Source: Salinicoccus albus DSM 19776
GTDB lineage: Bacteria; Bacillota; Bacilli; Staphylococcales; Salinicoccaceae
Reading direction: 5' to 3'
Assembly (NCBI RefSeq): GCF_000385175.1
Contig: NZ_ARQJ01000025.1
Location: forward strand, 79,521-143,520
Length of the DNA: 64,000 nucleotides
Every line of letters starts with the position of its first letter. Positions within the stretch are counted from its first letter, which is position 1. The notes under the pieces are model-generated. The model was not told where the DNA came from and ran no database searches. It saw only the letters and a program-made list of their open reading frames with translations. Made by a program: the position numbers and the translations under genes. Of this stretch, positions 1 to 11,207 are shown one piece after another.

Positions 1-662
1 TGACAGAGAATGATGCTGTCACGCGTATTCCGGTCTTTGACCGTACTCTCCATATGCCGTTCAAGCACACCGGTGAACCAGAGATATGGAACGATGAAGA
101 TTTGTGAATGCCCGGCTTCAAGTGAGTCTCCCAGCGTATCTTCAAATGAAGGATGGCATGCTGCAAGATAACACTCTCTGACATGATTGAATCCCGTCGT
201 TTGCCTGAGTACATCTCCTATCGATGTGATATCTGCCTGTGTCTGTGGATTATAGCTCCCTCTGCCGACGAGTAATAATTTGGCATCGCTATTGGGTTGG
301 ACGTTCGTCTCATTGATTCTTTCGTTTAAAATATTGGTTATTCTATGCTGTACACCAAGGGGTTTGCCGTATGAGAATTCTATATGCGGATACTTTTCGT
401 TGATCGCGTCGAGTTCTTTTGGGATGTCATTATAGTAATGTCCGGCACTTAAAAGCAGGACAGGCACAACAGAAATTTCTGTCACTCCTTGATCCAGGAG
501 AATTTCAACCCCTCTTGTTACATCTGGTTCTGCAAGTTCTAAAAAGCACATTTCCTGGTGGTCTATGTTTACCACCTGCTTGACGGAGTTGATAAATTCT
601 ACAGCCTCCCGTCTTGCCGTCTCTATCCTGCTTCCATGGCTGATGTATAATACGCCTTTCAT
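1..662 (-). CDS. sirB: Sirohydrochlorin ferrochelatase (CbiX/SirB family), partial
   Basis: This gene would insert iron into sirohydrochlorin, the last step of siroheme synthesis. It starts at ATG 660-662 behind a GAAAGGGGG ribosome site and runs off the left edge with about 220 codons visible. Two CbiX-type halves can be seen. The first opens with LYISHGSR and carries SAGHYYNDIP, each with a candidate metal-binding histidine. The second opens with LLLVGRGSYNPQ and continues to IVPYLWFTGVLERH. It lies 14 bases after sumT and is the last visible gene of the cys operon, so it likely supplies the sulfite reductase cofactor. Cobalt chelation is possible for the family but unlikely in this context. 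Confidence 0.85.
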   Translation of the reverse strand, partial: MKGVLYISHGSRIETARREAVEFINSVKQVVNIDHQEMCFLELAEPDVTRGVEILLDQGVTEISVVPVLLLSAGHYYNDIPKELDAINEKYPHIEFSYGKPLGVQHRITNILNERINETNVQPNSDAKLLLVGRGSYNPQTQADITSIGDVLRQTTGFNHVRECYLAACHPSFEDTLGDSLEAGHSQIFIVPYLWFTGVLERHMESTVKDRNTRDSIILC

Positions 663-676
663 TGAAACGCCCCCTT

Positions 677-1453
677 TCATTGGTATAGTGTCGTTTCATG
701 GGAGTTGTCCTGAAGAGCGGTGTCTTCATACCACTTGATTTGATCTCTGAGACGGACCACTTCTCCAATAACGATAATTACGGGGTTCTGCATCTCTTTT
801 GATCTTTCCACAATATTTCGTAACGTGCCTGTCACGGTTTTCTGCGCTGCAGTAGTGCCCGAATGAATCAGTGCCGCTGGTGTATCAGGGTCCCGCCCAT
901 ATTTGGTAAGCAAAGCGGTTATATCCGGAAGATTGGCTGCTCCCATATAAATACATAATGTTTCGGGTCCCCGGGCGAGATGCTTCCAATACGCTTCGAC
1001 ATCGACACTGTCTTTAACGATTCCGGAAACGAAAGCGACAGATGAGCTGACGTTACGCTGGGTCACCGGTATTCCGGCATATGCAGGCGCAGAAGCACCG
1101 GAAGTAATGCCCGGCACGATTTCAAAAGGTATCTCCCTGTCAGACAGGGAGATTGCTTCCTCTCCGCCTCTTCCAAAAATGAAAGGGTCCCCGCCCTTCA
1201 GTCTCGTGATGATGCTGCCTTTCGAGGCAAGGTCACAGATAAGCTGATTGATTTCCTCCTGCTCCAGTGAATGATGATTGGGACTTTTTCCGCAATATAT
1301 AAGTTGAGCTGATTGCGATGCATGATTGAGCAGTTCTTTATTCACCAGACGGTCGTACAGTATGAAGTCAGCCTGTGCGATCGCCTTCAAACCTTTCAGT
1401 GTAATCAAATCCGGATCTCCCGGACCGGCGCCGACTAAAAATACTTTTCCCAT
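677..1453 (-). CDS. sumT: Uroporphyrinogen-III C-methyltransferase
   Basis: A 258-residue SAM-dependent methyltransferase that converts uroporphyrinogen III to precorrin-2, the branch point toward siroheme. The N-terminal VFLVGAGPGDPDLITLKG is the family signature, followed by ILYDRLV and the RLKGGDPFIFGRGGEE block near residues 83-97. EIVPGITSGASAPAYAGIPVT follows near residue 110 onward. It is a stand-alone enzyme without the dehydrogenase/chelatase half of enteric CysG. The start has GAGGTGACAGG immediately upstream. It lies between cysI and sirB on the same strand. No dehydrogenase step (Met8/SirC type) is visible in the window. Other symbols in use are cobA and nirE. Confidence 0.92.
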   Translation of the reverse strand: MGKVFLVGAGPGDPDLITLKGLKAIAQADFILYDRLVNKELLNHASQSAQLIYCGKSPNHHSLEQEEINQLICDLASKGSIITRLKGGDPFIFGRGGEEAISLSDREIPFEIVPGITSGASAPAYAGIPVTQRNVSSSVAFVSGIVKDSVDVEAYWKHLARGPETLCIYMGAANLPDITALLTKYGRDPDTPAALIHSGTTAAQKTVTGTLRNIVERSKEMQNPVIIVIGEVVRLRDQIKWYEDTALQDNSHETTLYQ

Positions 1454-1476
1454 CCTGTCACCTCATTTAAAATATG

Positions 1477-3192
1477 TTAATTATGGAAATACTGGCCCGA
1501 ATGAACTGCTTCTACAATGCCTGCACGGATGACGAAATCACCGAAATGTTCCCCTTCGAACTTTTCCTTTCCGTATTGGAGAAGAATCGGATGCAGACTT
1601 TCCAGTATTTCTGCTTCACCAATGTTCTCTTTGTATAATTTGTTCAGCCGATCCCCTTTAAACCCGCCGCCGAGGTACATATTGTATTTTCCGGGCGCTT
1701 TGCCGATGAATGCAATTTCTGCAAGGGCAGGTCTTGAGCACCCATTTGGGCAGCCGGACATGCGTATCGTGATCTCCTCTTCATTGATGCCCGCCTCATC
1801 AAGAATTTCTTCTATTTTGTTGATTAATGAAGGAAGATAACGCTCGGATTCCGCCATTGCCAGACCGCATGTAGGGAAGGCAACACAGGCCATTGAATTT
1901 CTTCTGAGTCCCGAGTAGTTTTCACCATCGGTGATGCCGTATTCATCTATGATTTCCTGAATCTGCTTCTTCTTCTGAGCGGTAACATTGGCGATAATCA
2001 GGTTTTGGTTGGGTGTCAATCTGAAGTCTCCGGTGTGGATGCCGGCAATCTCCCTGAGTGCTGTCTTCAGCTGATAGTTGGCTGTGTTTTTGATCCGGCC
2101 GTTTTGAATAAACAGGGTAAAATGCCATCTGCCGCTGCCTTTAGTCCATCCGTAACGGTCACCGTTATGGTCAAATTGAAACTCTTTCGCATCATTGAGT
2201 TCCCAGCCGAGCCGGCTGTTCAGCTCCGCCCGGATCCAGTCCACTCCTTTGGCATCCACTGTATATTTGAATCTGGCCTTTTTACGATCGGTACGGTTGC
2301 CGTAATCACGCTGTATTGTAACAATTTTTTCGGCAACTTCCTTTACGCTGTTTTTCGGGCAATAGCCAATCACCCGCCCAACCTGTGGATACGTGTCAGT
2401 ATTGCCATGAGTCATCCCCATACCGCCACCGATGGAAATGTTGAAACCTGTTAACTGACCGGCTTCAATAATGGCGATAAAACCGAGATCCTGTGAATAA
2501 ACATCGATGTCATTTGACGGTGGAACAGCAATCCCAATTTTAAACTTACGAGGAAGATAAGTTTTTCCGTAAACGGGTTCTACCTCCTCTTCGTCCCGGG
2601 TGTCATGGATCTTTTCTTCGTCCAGCCATATTTCATGGTATGCACCGGTTCTCGGTGTCAGATGGTCACTGATTTCATCAGCAAAAGTATTTACTTCCTG
2701 CTGAACCTTGGACTGATAAGCATTTGGATTGCACATGACATTCCTGTTGACATCGCCGCAGGCTGCAAGTGAGTCCATCACTGCGTTGTTTATGTTCTGC
2801 ATCGAATGTTTCAAGTTTCTTTTCAGTATGCCGTGGAATTGAAATGCCTGACGTGTAGTCAATTTTAGTGTTCCGTTGGCATATTCATCGGCGATATCAT
2901 CCATTGCCTGCCATTGATCGGGCGTTACTGTCCCCCCGGGGACTTTTACTCTGATCATGAAACTATAGGCGGGCTCGAGCTTCTGTCTGCGGCGTTCATC
3001 GCGCAGGTCTCTGTCATCCTGCTGATAGCTGCCGTGAAACTTTAAAATTTTGGTGTCTTCTTCTGAAATCGCACCGGTTACTGCATCTGACAGTCCTTCT
3101 GTAATGGTGCCGCGTAAATAATTGCTTTCACCCTTGATGCGCTCCATTTCGTCTAGTTTTTCTGATAGCTGTTTATTATTATTTTCAGTCAT
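1477..3192 (-). CDS. cysI: Sulfite reductase [NADPH] hemoprotein beta-component
   Basis: Reduces sulfite to sulfide with electrons from CysJ, using siroheme and a [4Fe-4S] cluster. The protein is 571 residues from the chosen ATG at 3192, which is preceded by AGGAGGGG; an in-frame ATG 27 bases earlier lacks a comparable site and lies within the cysJ tail. The cluster/siroheme ligands are visible as CVAFPTC and GCPNGC (C-x5-C, later C-x3-C) in the C-terminal third. The ferredoxin-like halves with [10 protein letters not shown] and DFRLTPNQN are typical. The start lies 13 bases past the cysJ stop, so the two subunits are probably translated together. Confidence 0.95.
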   Translation of the reverse strand: MTENNNKQLSEKLDEMERIKGESNYLRGTITEGLSDAVTGAISEEDTKILKFHGSYQQDDRDLRDERRRQKLEPAYSFMIRVKVPGGTVTPDQWQAMDDIADEYANGTLKLTTRQAFQFHGILKRNLKHSMQNINNAVMDSLAACGDVNRNVMCNPNAYQSKVQQEVNTFADEISDHLTPRTGAYHEIWLDEEKIHDTRDEEEVEPVYGKTYLPRKFKIGIAVPPSNDIDVYSQDLGFIAIIEAGQLTGFNISIGGGMGMTHGNTDTYPQVGRVIGYCPKNSVKEVAEKIVTIQRDYGNRTDRKKARFKYTVDAKGVDWIRAELNSRLGWELNDAKEFQFDHNGDRYGWTKGSGRWHFTLFIQNGRIKNTANYQLKTALREIAGIHTGDFRLTPNQNLIIANVTAQKKKQIQEIIDEYGITDGENYSGLRRNSMACVAFPTCGLAMAESERYLPSLINKIEEILDEAGINEEEITIRMSGCPNGCSRPALAEIAFIGKAPGKYNMYLGGGFKGDRLNKLYKENIGEAEILESLHPILLQYGKEKFEGEHFGDFVIRAGIVEAVHSGQYFHN

Positions 3193-3205
3193 ATTATCTC
3201 CCCTC

Positions 3206-5035
3206 CTAGTAAACATCACGCTGGTATCTCTTCTCTTTTTTCATCTGTGTTAAGTAATTCTCGGCAGCATTCTCGTCCATTCCGCCTTCCTTTTCAAGCA
3301 CTTTACGAATGACTTGATGCACATCTTTGGCCATTCTTTTTTCATCGCCGCATACATAAAGGACAGCACCGTCATTCAGCCACTGATAAAAGTCTTTGCT
3401 GTTCTGTTCGATGAGGTGATGTACATAAATTTTTTCATCAGAGTCCCGTGAGAATGCAAGGTCCAGACGGCTCAATACCCCGTCTTTTAATAAACTCTGC
3501 CATTCAGTCTGATACAGGAAATCGGTAGTGAAATGCTGTTCTCCAAAAAATAACCATGTCTGTCCTTCAAGGCCCAGTTCGTCTCTTTCCTCAAGATAGG
3601 ATCTAAACGGGGCAACACCGGTCCCGGGGCCGATCATAATGACCGGTGTATCTTCATCGAGAGGGAATTTGAAATTGGGATTTCTCTTTAAATATACGGG
3701 TACAGTGTCACCTGGTTCAAGATGTTCGGCAAACTGTACGGAACATACACCGGAGCGATCGCGATTGTGAGCATTATAACGCACAGTACTTATGGTCAGA
3801 TGGACTTCCTCTGGATTGGCTTCGTAACTGCTGGCAATGGAATATTCCCGTGCAGGCAGTTTTCTGAGTATCTGGACCAGTGCTTCAGGCTGGAGATCTG
3901 AAGCAGGAAAGTCGTTGAGCAAATCTATCAGGTCCCGGCCTTCTATGTAGTTTTGAATCCACCCTTCTTCATCTACTTTTTCCTTCAATGCATTATTGCC
4001 AAAAATTTCGGCTGCTTTTGTAATTAACGGTTTAGTGAGTTTAGTGATTTCAAAGTGTGAAGTCAGAGCTTCTGAGAGCGTCAGACTGTCTCCTCTCGAA
4101 TTGATTTTGACTTTTGACTCAGGATTCCAGTTCAGCATGCCTATTAACTGGTTGACTAAGGACGAGTTATTTTCAGGGTATACTCCCAGACAGTCCCCCG
4201 GTTCAAATGTTTGGCCGAATTCTTCAAGTGACAGTTCGATATGTCTGACTTCCTTATTGGAACCACGGCCGTTAAGGTTGATGTTTTCGAGTATTTCAGC
4301 TCTGTAAGGGTTGGTTCTTGAATATACAGACTGATTGTCTGCATGTGAATGTTCGGGCTCTTTTACAGCCGTTCCATGCTCATCAGAAGGCGTGGAAATA
4401 GCATTCAGCACTCCGTTCATCCATTCGTCTGCAGGCTCATCGAAATCCAGGTCGCAGTCTGCTCTGGGAGAGATTCTCTGACCGCCGAGTTCATCCAGAC
4501 GATTGTCAAAATCCTTCCCTGTCTGACAGAAATGTTCATATGACTGATCTCCAAGAGCAAGTACAGAAAAGCGCAAATCATCAAGTTTTGGTGCTTTCCT
4601 GCTATGAAGGAACTCATAAAAAGAAACAGCATTTTCCGGCGGCTCTCCTTCACCGTGTGTTGCAGAAATGATCAGCAGATCTTCCGCTTTCTTTAAATCT
4701 TTTGGTTTGAAATCATCGAGGGCAGATGATTTCACTGTAAAGTCATTCTCTTTCAGTCTGCCCTCCATTAATTCAGCCAGGCTTTGTGCATTGCCGGTTT
4801 CGGAACCGAACAGAATGGTGACCTCGCGTGTTTTAGAAGGATTTTCAGTATTCATCAGGTATTCAGCCACTTCCGGAGAAGGCGTATCGAAAACGGATTC
4901 GGATACGGACTGTTGATTTGCAGCCAGATATCCACTGAGCCAGATTTTTTGTTCCGGTGTCAGGGTCGGCAGTATCTGATTGATCTTCTCGGTCTGCGCT
5001 TCATTGAATGGACTATTCGTTACAGTTAATTGCAA
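3206..5035 (-). CDS. cysJ: Sulfite reductase [NADPH] flavoprotein alpha-component
   Basis: Transfers electrons from NADPH through FAD and FMN to CysI. The 609-residue protein shows an N-terminal flavodoxin domain ([15 protein letters not shown] near residue 75, then [13 protein letters not shown]). An FAD-binding region follows with REYSIASS, then an NADP-binding end with [18 protein letters not shown] and [13 protein letters not shown], finishing in the family tail KRYQRDVY. The start is TTG at 5035 with GAGGTGA eight bases upstream; no good ATG lies nearby. It is the second gene of the operon, 113 bases after cysH. Confidence 0.95.
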   Translation of the reverse strand: MQLTVTNSPFNEAQTEKINQILPTLTPEQKIWLSGYLAANQQSVSESVFDTPSPEVAEYLMNTENPSKTREVTILFGSETGNAQSLAELMEGRLKENDFTVKSSALDDFKPKDLKKAEDLLIISATHGEGEPPENAVSFYEFLHSRKAPKLDDLRFSVLALGDQSYEHFCQTGKDFDNRLDELGGQRISPRADCDLDFDEPADEWMNGVLNAISTPSDEHGTAVKEPEHSHADNQSVYSRTNPYRAEILENINLNGRGSNKEVRHIELSLEEFGQTFEPGDCLGVYPENNSSLVNQLIGMLNWNPESKVKINSRGDSLTLSEALTSHFEITKLTKPLITKAAEIFGNNALKEKVDEEGWIQNYIEGRDLIDLLNDFPASDLQPEALVQILRKLPAREYSIASSYEANPEEVHLTISTVRYNAHNRDRSGVCSVQFAEHLEPGDTVPVYLKRNPNFKFPLDEDTPVIMIGPGTGVAPFRSYLEERDELGLEGQTWLFFGEQHFTTDFLYQTEWQSLLKDGVLSRLDLAFSRDSDEKIYVHHLIEQNSKDFYQWLNDGAVLYVCGDEKRMAKDVHQVIRKVLEKEGGMDENAAENYLTQMKKEKRYQRDVY

Positions 5036-5148
5036 GGCGTATCACCTCATCCTATCTTTCTGCATTGTTGATATGACAAACTTTATATACATATTATTCA
5101 TACTTAAAAACTAGGGTTTACCTGTAAAAAAATATACCAGAAAATTGC

Positions 5149-5883
5149 TTATCTGGTGTTGCCACCTGGTGTATGCAGGCCGCATTCCGTTTTGCCGGAA
5201 CCGGACCATCTCCCATCACGGGAATCACCTCCGGCTGACACTGGTGAAGTACAGGGAATGCATCCGATGCTTGGATACTGAAAATCATGGAGCTCATTGT
5301 AGGGCAGTTTATGGCTTTCGATATAGTTCCATACATCATCCCATGTCCAGTGGATCAGCGGACATACTTTGATGGATTTGAAACGTTCATCCTTGTTGAC
5401 GAAATGGGTGTTCTGACGGCTTGGCGACTGTTCTCTCCTTAATCCGGATATCCATGCAGAGGCCCCGTTTAAGACATCTTCAAGCGGTTTTATCTTACGA
5501 ATATAGCAGCATTGGTTCGGGTCGCTTTGCCACAGGGCAGCACCATGTTCAGCGGCCTGCTCATCGAGCGTAAGATCGGGCTTTTTCAATCGTATGTGAA
5601 GTTCAGGGTATCTTTCCTTCACTCGGTCGATCAGGTCATAAGTTTCTTGAAAATGGAGGTCTGTATCCAAAAATACGATTTCGGCGTCTTGTTTCACTTT
5701 GGAAATCAAATCGATGAGAATCATGCCTTCAGCACCGAAGCTGCAGGAATAAATGATTGATTCACCGAAGCTGCCATATGCCCATTCCAAAACTCGGCGT
5801 GCCCCTTTGGTGTCATCATTAGGAATAAGATTCTGAAATGGATCGGCCGTGAAATTCTCATAGGTCAACTCTGCTTCAGTCAT
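5149..5883 (-). CDS. cysH: Phosphoadenylyl-/adenylylsulfate reductase
   Basis: Reduces activated sulfate (APS or PAPS) to sulfite. The 244-residue protein has an ATP-pyrophosphatase-like fold with [15 protein letters not shown] near the start, the [11 protein letters not shown] arginine-rich loop, and a C-terminal KTECGLH with the nucleophilic cysteine. CCYIRK and GCIPC supply the four cysteines that mark the [4Fe-4S], APS-using type; substrate choice is inferred from these. I chose ATG 5883 because AGGAGG lies 12 bases upstream; the frame is open 30 bases further but without a site. First gene of the cys operon. ATP sulfurylase and APS kinase are not in the window. Confidence 0.9.
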   Translation of the reverse strand: MTEAELTYENFTADPFQNLIPNDDTKGARRVLEWAYGSFGESIIYSCSFGAEGMILIDLISKVKQDAEIVFLDTDLHFQETYDLIDRVKERYPELHIRLKKPDLTLDEQAAEHGAALWQSDPNQCCYIRKIKPLEDVLNGASAWISGLRREQSPSRQNTHFVNKDERFKSIKVCPLIHWTWDDVWNYIESHKLPYNELHDFQYPSIGCIPCTSPVSAGGDSRDGRWSGSGKTECGLHTPGGNTR

Positions 5884-6197
5884 ATCTTCATCGTGCCTCC
5901 TTGTCATAGTCATATTAAAGATTTAATGCATCAACTTTAAGGGTTAATGTCATCGATGTCATTATCTTATATCTATAGAGTTTTCTGTTTTACTTACAGA
6001 AAGCATCTATAATAAAAGAATATTTTGAATAATATTAAATTATGATGTTAAGCTTATCTGATAGATTATTTTATGTCAATGGAAAACTAGACCTTTTTAG
6101 TAGGATATTATAAATCTTTACTTCTCTTGCTTTCTGCTCGGTATTTTTAACAGAAATTCATTTTTTTGACGCATTGTATATAAAATTAAAAATTCAG
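5884..6197. other. AT-rich region between the divergent cys operon and the tRNA operon
   Basis: This 314-base stretch must hold the cys operon promoter on the minus strand. A possible TTGACA-like element is seen on the minus strand at 6074-6079, but no convincing -10 box follows at the right distance. No open frame, riboswitch fold or clear CymR-type dyad was recognised by eye. Confidence 0.4.
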
Positions 6198-6227
6198 TTG
6201 AAATTGAAATTTAACCCATGATATAAT
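6198..6227 (+). promoter_or_regulatory. Sigma-A type promoter of the tRNA operon
   Basis: TTGAAA at 6198-6203 and a perfect TATAAT at 6222-6227 are separated by 18 bases. Transcription would start near 6234, about 26 bases before tRNA-Glu. The downstream tRNA pair ends in its own terminator, so this is likely a separate tRNA transcript. Confidence 0.6.
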
Positions 6228-6259
6228 TAATCTTGTGTTAAAGTGAAACTGCTCAGCAT

Positions 6260-6331
6260 GGCCCGTTGGTCAAGCGGTTAAGACACCGCCCTTTCACGGC
6301 GGTAACACGGGTTCGAGTCCCGTACGGGTCA
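6260..6331 (+). tRNA. tRNA-Glu (anticodon TTC)
   Basis: A 72-base cloverleaf. Acceptor strands GGCCCGT and ACGGGTC pair with one G-T, the anticodon stem CCGCC/GGCGG encloses CTTTCAC (anticodon TTC), and the T arm contains GGTTCGAGTCC. The discriminator base is A and CCA is not encoded. The pair tRNA-Glu, tRNA-Asp upstream of walR matches the staphylococcal order. Confidence 0.95.
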
Positions 6332-6350
6332 TTTCTTACAAATATATTCT

Positions 6351-6423
6351 GGTCCCGTGGTGTAGCGGTTAACATGCCTGCCTGTCACGCAGGAGATCGC
6401 GGGTTCAATTCCCGTCGGGACCG
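6351..6423 (+). tRNA. tRNA-Asp (anticodon GTC)
   Basis: A 73-base cloverleaf with acceptor strands GGTCCCG/CGGGACC, anticodon stem CCTGC/GCAGG around CTGTCAC (anticodon GTC), and T arm GGTTCAATTCC. The discriminator is G and CCA is not encoded. It lies 19 bases after tRNA-Glu and is co-transcribed with it. Confidence 0.95.
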
Positions 6424-6428
6424 TATGC

Positions 6429-6467
6429 AGAAGCCTTCAGCATGAATCATGCTGGGGCTTCTTTGTT
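6429..6467 (+). terminator. Rho-independent terminator of the tRNA operon
   Basis: Stem AGAAGCC / GGCTTCT with an inner CAGCATGA / TCATGCTG arm, followed by TTTGTT. It starts six bases after tRNA-Asp and separates the tRNAs from the wal operon. Confidence 0.75.
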
Positions 6468-6557
6468 ATGCCATCGTGGATAAAAACTGTAAAAGATGGT
6501 ACATTTATATTGGATACCTATGATAAAAGTGACTTCCAATCAAAGCGAGGGAAATAT

Positions 6558-7259
6558 ATGCCAAAAAAAATTGTAGTAGTAGATGACGAGCGGCCCATTG
6601 CAGATATACTGGAGTTCAATCTGGAGAAGGAAGGTTATGAAGTACACTGTGCGTATGACGGCAATGAAGCCCTGGACTTGATCCTTGAAGTTGTACCGGA
6701 TATTGTCCTGCTCGATATCATGCTGCCGGGAATGGACGGCATGGAAGTTTGCCGTGAAGTCCGTAAGAAGCATGAAATGCCCATTATCATGCTTACAGCA
6801 AAAGATTCGGAAATTGATAAAGTACTGGGACTTGAACTTGGTGCAGATGACTACGTCACAAAACCATTCTCTACCCGGGAGCTCATTGCCCGGGTGAAGG
6901 CGAATCTGAGAAGAAATCAAGAGACAGGTACCAAGGAAAGTCAGAAGGAAACGAATAATATTCAGATCAAGGATATTACCATCATTCCTGATTCATTTGC
7001 GATAAAAAAACATGGTAATGACATTGAACTGACTCACCGGGAGTTCGAGCTGTTCCACTATCTGGCCAGACATCTCTCACAGGTCATCACCCGTGAAAAT
7101 CTGCTTGAGACAGTGTGGGGATATGATTATTTCGGTGATGTCAGAACGGTGGATGTTACAGTCAGACGTTTAAGAGAAAAGATAGAAGGTGACCCTTCTC
7201 ACCCAGAGTACCTGATGACCAGGAGAGGTGTGGGTTATTACATTCAAGGTGACGAATAA
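6558..7259 (+). CDS. walR: Response regulator WalR (YycF)
   Basis: DNA-binding regulator of peptidoglycan turnover, phosphorylated by WalK. The 233-residue length equals that of S. aureus WalR. The receiver domain has the acidic pair DD at 9-10, phospho-acceptor D53 in [15 protein letters not shown] and YVTKPFS. An OmpR-type winged helix with the [13 protein letters not shown] recognition region forms the C-terminus. ATG 6558 is chosen with GCGAGGG upstream; the frame stays open 90 bases earlier but reads as non-homologous sequence. First gene of walR-walK-yycH-yycI-walJ. Confidence 0.97.
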   Translation: MPKKIVVVDDERPIADILEFNLEKEGYEVHCAYDGNEALDLILEVVPDIVLLDIMLPGMDGMEVCREVRKKHEMPIIMLTAKDSEIDKVLGLELGADDYVTKPFSTRELIARVKANLRRNQETGTKESQKETNNIQIKDITIIPDSFAIKKHGNDIELTHREFELFHYLARHLSQVITRENLLETVWGYDYFGDVRTVDVTVRRLREKIEGDPSHPEYLMTRRGVGYYIQGDE

Positions 7260-7275
7260 AGGAGTTAACTTGTAA

Positions 7276-9117
7276 ATGAAGCAGTTTTTCAGAAACCTTC
7301 AATCTCTCCATATCAAACTTGTGATCATATATGTTCTGCTCATCGTTATTGGTATGCAGATTATTGGTCTTTATTTTACCAATACGCTTGAACAGGAACT
7401 GACAGGCAATTTTCAGGATAATATAGAAACACAGGTGGAACTGATTGATACGCGTATCAATGAACTGTATAACGAATATGGTGATGATCAGAACGCACTG
7501 AACGATGAGGTTCAGAGTCTGCTTTCCGAGTACGGAAACCGCCCGGAGATTGAAGAGATACGCTTTGTCAATTCGGATAATATTCTGATTGCAACCAGCC
7601 GGATTTCCAATGAGTCGAATATTGGGTCGAGAATTGAAGCACCGCTTACTGAGGAAGCCATTTCCACCGGTACACGCAATGATGAAATCTATGTGAACGT
7701 CAATCAGGACAATCAGCGGGTATGGCTCCTGAACCAGCCTGTGGTACAGGAAGGGCAGGTTCTGGGCGCGGTTTATGTGTCTTCCAATATTGAAACCGTA
7801 TATCAGCAGCTTGATGCGATCAACAACACATTCATCATCGCCACTGTAATCTCGCTCATCATAACAATTATTTTAGGAATATTCATCGCCCGTACCATTA
7901 CAAGACCGATTACGGATATGAGGAATCAGGCACTGCTCATGTCTGAAGGAGACTATACATCAAGGGTCAAGATATACTCAAGTGATGAGATCGGTGAGCT
8001 TGCCGGCTCATTTAACATGCTGTCCAAACGTGTACAGGAGGCCCAGGCGAATACTGAGAGTGAGAAGAAACGCCTGGATTCTGTCATTACCCATATGTCT
8101 GACGGTATCATTGCCACAGACCGAAAAGGACGCGTTCGCATCGTGAATGACATGGCTATGGATATGATTAATATGTACGGTGAAAATATATACGGAGAGA
8201 ATATGCTTGAACTGCTCAGACTGGACGAAGACATGATACTCGAAGATATTCAGGAGATGAATGAGTCTCAGTTGTTATTCTTTGATAAAGACGATGAAGA
8301 AATCACAATCAGAACAAACTTCTCAACCATCGTGAAAGACACAGGATTTATCAACGGTTACATCGCCGTGCTGCATGATGTCACAGAACAGGAACGTATT
8401 GATAATGAACGCAGAGAGTTCGTGGCGAATGTGTCCCATGAACTCCGCACACCGCTGACATCCATGCGCAGCTATATAGAAGCCCTGCAGGAAGGGGCAT
8501 GGGAAGATGACACACTCGCGCCGAAATTTCTCGGAGTGACCCGTGAAGAAACAGACCGTATGATCCGTCTGGTGGAAGATTTACTGCAGCTTTCCAGGAT
8601 GGATAATGAGGCAGAGGAATTGAGCCGGGAAATCGTCGACTTCAACATGTTCCTCAACCGCATCATTGATCGCTTTGAAATGACGCATAAAGGGGAAGTG
8701 GATTTTGTCAGGAATATCCCCGATACACCGATATTTACAGAAATTGCAGTGGATAAAGTCGGCCAGGTACTTGATAATGTCATATCCAACGCAATCAAGT
8801 ATTCGAATGTCGAGGACAAACGTGTGGAATTCCATATTAAGCAGAATCGGCTGTATAATCGTATGACTGTACAGATAAAGGATAATGGTATGGGCATTCC
8901 TGCGAGCAAAGTGGACCGCGTCTTCGAGCGCTTCTATCGTGTGGATAAAGGGCGCGCGCGCAAGATGGGTGGTACAGGTCTTGGTCTTGCGATTTCAAAA
9001 GAAATCATTGAAGCCCATGATGGCAAAATATGGGCAAATAGTGTAGAAGGCCATGGCACCACTGTTTTCATTAATCTGCCTTGTGAAACATTTGAGGGGG
9101 ATGAGTGGGATGTTTAG
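7276..9117 (+). CDS. walK: Sensor histidine kinase WalK (YycG)
   Basis: Membrane sensor kinase for WalR. The 613-residue protein has a first membrane helix near residues 12-32, an extracellular PAS/Cache-like domain, and a second helix near 183-203. HAMP, PAS and HisKA domains follow, with the phospho-accepting histidine at about residue 388 in [15 protein letters not shown]. The HATPase domain has DNGMGIP and [16 protein letters not shown] precedes the ATG by about 10 bases, and the gene starts 16 bases after walR. The extracellular domain is acidic and rich in N, D and E, which would fit a salt-tolerant host (inference). Confidence 0.97.
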   Translation: MKQFFRNLQSLHIKLVIIYVLLIVIGMQIIGLYFTNTLEQELTGNFQDNIETQVELIDTRINELYNEYGDDQNALNDEVQSLLSEYGNRPEIEEIRFVNSDNILIATSRISNESNIGSRIEAPLTEEAISTGTRNDEIYVNVNQDNQRVWLLNQPVVQEGQVLGAVYVSSNIETVYQQLDAINNTFIIATVISLIITIILGIFIARTITRPITDMRNQALLMSEGDYTSRVKIYSSDEIGELAGSFNMLSKRVQEAQANTESEKKRLDSVITHMSDGIIATDRKGRVRIVNDMAMDMINMYGENIYGENMLELLRLDEDMILEDIQEMNESQLLFFDKDDEEITIRTNFSTIVKDTGFINGYIAVLHDVTEQERIDNERREFVANVSHELRTPLTSMRSYIEALQEGAWEDDTLAPKFLGVTREETDRMIRLVEDLLQLSRMDNEAEELSREIVDFNMFLNRIIDRFEMTHKGEVDFVRNIPDTPIFTEIAVDKVGQVLDNVISNAIKYSNVEDKRVEFHIKQNRLYNRMTVQIKDNGMGIPASKVDRVFERFYRVDKGRARKMGGTGLGLAISKEIIEAHDGKIWANSVEGHGTTVFINLPCETFEGDEWDV

Positions 9118-10423
9118 TGAAACAATCAAATCCATCGTCCTGATCATGCTGGTCATCAGCAGTGCCATCCTTACTTATTTAGTGTGGAGCTATCAGCCCG
9201 AATTTTCCCAGATGGATACCTCGATTGAACCCTCTCCGAATATCGGCCAGAGTGAGACGGTGCCATTTACCAATGTGATGCGTGCCTATCAGACAGTCTG
9301 GGTGGATGGTAATGATGCCAGAGGTACAATCGAGGAAGAAGCGGTGGTCGGAGTCAGAGAGTTCCTTGAAGGAACTGAGATACAAGATATTAATGTGTAT
9401 AATAATATGAATCGCCTGGATCCTGCAGTGCGTGAAGATGGTCTCGAGGAATTTCTGATTGTTGACTACCCTTCTGAAATGCCAAACAAGTCATTATTCC
9501 AGGTCCTTGGTTTTGAATATGAAGGCACCCTTCCCGACTATAGTTTTGACCGTATCGTCGTAGATCTTGCAGCGGATAATGTCACATTCTACCTTCTGAA
9601 TGAATCACTTGATCGTGTTGCAGTCGCCAATACGGATATCGGCAGTTCATATCTATTGTCAATTTTAGAAGACTATGAGGATTCCTTTGAAAGTTATACA
9701 GGTCTGATCACAAATCAGAGCACCTCCAATAATAAGACGGCAATATACGGGCCGAGTGACCCTGGAGAAATGGATATACAGAATTTCCTGTCGTCACAAT
9801 ACAGTGTCGATGCAATGAATGATATTCTATTCATGGATGAAGAGATTTCCACTTCACAGGATGAAGAGGTATATGTTTATGAAAGTGAAAGTAATGTTGC
9901 CACATACGACAGCAGTACTTATAACTATTCATATAATAACCTGGATGAGTCGATGTCCAGCGGTCGTAATCCGCATCAGACGATACAGGATACCTTCAGT
10001 TTTTTAAATTCACATACCGGTCTCACACCGGAACATATGCTGTTTGATTATATGGAAGATAGTAATGAATCAATATACAGATCTACATTGAACGGCCATG
10101 TGGTATTTAGTAATGAAATCATGAGCACCGTATCAATTCAGTATGGTGACAATGCTGTGTTCGAATATGAGCGTCCGCAAATTCATGTGGATGCCCATGT
10201 ACCGGGAGACAGTACGAAAGAGCTCCCCACACTGGAAAATGTACGCTATCAGATTGCTCTGAATGAAGAACTGGATCTTCAGAATGTATCCAAAATTACA
10301 ATTGGTTATGATCTGAGTTTTGCAGAAAGCCAGACAGAACTGAATCTCTTGCAGTTCACCCCGGAATGGTATGTAAAATATGATGGGCAATGGATGCAGT
10401 TCGATGAAGGAGGTTTGCAGTAA
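9110..10423 (+). CDS. yycH: WalRK accessory membrane protein YycH (WalH)
   Basis: A membrane-anchored regulator that with YycI controls WalK activity (activating in S. aureus, inhibitory in Bacillus). The roughly 437-residue protein has one N-terminal membrane helix ([21 protein letters not shown]) and a large extracellular part. Two starts are possible, ATG 9101 and ATG 9110; GAGGGGG directly abuts the first, so the second has the better spacing. It overlaps the walK end by a few bases. Its extracellular segment is unusually rich in D, E, S, N and Y. Confidence 0.9.
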   Translation: MFSETIKSIVLIMLVISSAILTYLVWSYQPEFSQMDTSIEPSPNIGQSETVPFTNVMRAYQTVWVDGNDARGTIEEEAVVGVREFLEGTEIQDINVYNNMNRLDPAVREDGLEEFLIVDYPSEMPNKSLFQVLGFEYEGTLPDYSFDRIVVDLAADNVTFYLLNESLDRVAVANTDIGSSYLLSILEDYEDSFESYTGLITNQSTSNNKTAIYGPSDPGEMDIQNFLSSQYSVDAMNDILFMDEEISTSQDEEVYVYESESNVATYDSSTYNYSYNNLDESMSSGRNPHQTIQDTFSFLNSHTGLTPEHMLFDYMEDSNESIYRSTLNGHVVFSNEIMSTVSIQYGDNAVFEYERPQIHVDAHVPGDSTKELPTLENVRYQIALNEELDLQNVSKITIGYDLSFAESQTELNLLQFTPEWYVKYDGQWMQFDEGGLQ

Positions 10424-11202
10424 TGGATTGGAAACTGACAAAATCTCTCTATATACTGGTTTTTCTCCTCATGAACATCGCCTTGGTGCTGATGCTCTAC
10501 AATAAGCAGCAGGAAGGTGTCAGAGAGATAGAAAGTACACCGAATACACTGGAACAGACCAATATAGATGTATCGAATGTCCCGTCAAATTTTGAACCGG
10601 TGGAAATGAATATTCTGACCGGCGAAGCCGCAGATTTTACCAATCTGGAAGAGGTAGAGGCAGAGGATGTTGAGTCCACTGAAAAAGGGGCAATCCTTTC
10701 TGAGAATCTCGAAGGATCAGATTCAGAACTCTCTATGGATGCCTCAATGCTCAGCAATTTTAAAGATGAGAATCTTTACAGGGGCGATGAATATCAGTAT
10801 GATGATGTAATGAGCAGTGATAATCGCATACTCTTCACTCAATATTTTGAGAACTATCCGATTTTCAGCAATGAAGCGGCACATATATCCTTCAGTGGCG
10901 AAGGCAACGAGGTCAGCGCCTATCAGCAGGGATATATTTCAAATTTGAGGGAGAATTCTTACTCGGATCCGACAGCTGTAAGGGACCCGATGAATTGTGT
11001 GGCAGATTTGTATCAGCGTGACCGTATTTCTGAAGATGCGGTCGTAGAAAACGCCAGGCTCGGATATTATGTCATCCTGAATGACGGTGAGCAGATCATG
11101 CTCAGACCGAAATGGGAATTTATCATTACAGAGAATGACGTAGAAAAAACCATCTATATAGATGCAATCAGTGAAACAGAAGATATAATCGAAAGTGAGT
11201 GA
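10423..11202 (+). CDS. yycI: WalRK accessory membrane protein YycI (WalI)
   Basis: Single-pass membrane protein of 259 residues that pairs with YycH to modulate WalK. The helix SLYILVFLLMNIALVLMLYN lies at residues 7-26, followed by an acidic extracellular region and a YycI fold ending in REN..., YYVILNDGEQIMLRPKWEF and YIDAISETEDI. The ATG overlaps the yycH stop by one base (TAATG), so the two are translationally coupled. S. aureus WalI is of similar length (about 262 aa). Confidence 0.92.
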   Translation: MDWKLTKSLYILVFLLMNIALVLMLYNKQQEGVREIESTPNTLEQTNIDVSNVPSNFEPVEMNILTGEAADFTNLEEVEAEDVESTEKGAILSENLEGSDSELSMDASMLSNFKDENLYRGDEYQYDDVMSSDNRILFTQYFENYPIFSNEAAHISFSGEGNEVSAYQQGYISNLRENSYSDPTAVRDPMNCVADLYQRDRISEDAVVENARLGYYVILNDGEQIMLRPKWEFIITENDVEKTIYIDAISETEDIIESE

Positions 11203-11207
11203 AAGTA

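Noticed and set aside
505..768. An 87-codon minus-strand frame across sirB and sumT
   Set aside because: It is an alternative frame across the start of sirB and the end of sumT, both of which have clear family signatures in their own frames.
2005..2454. A 149-codon plus-strand frame
   Set aside because: It is antisense to the conserved cysI coding sequence and shows no independent ribosome site or family features.
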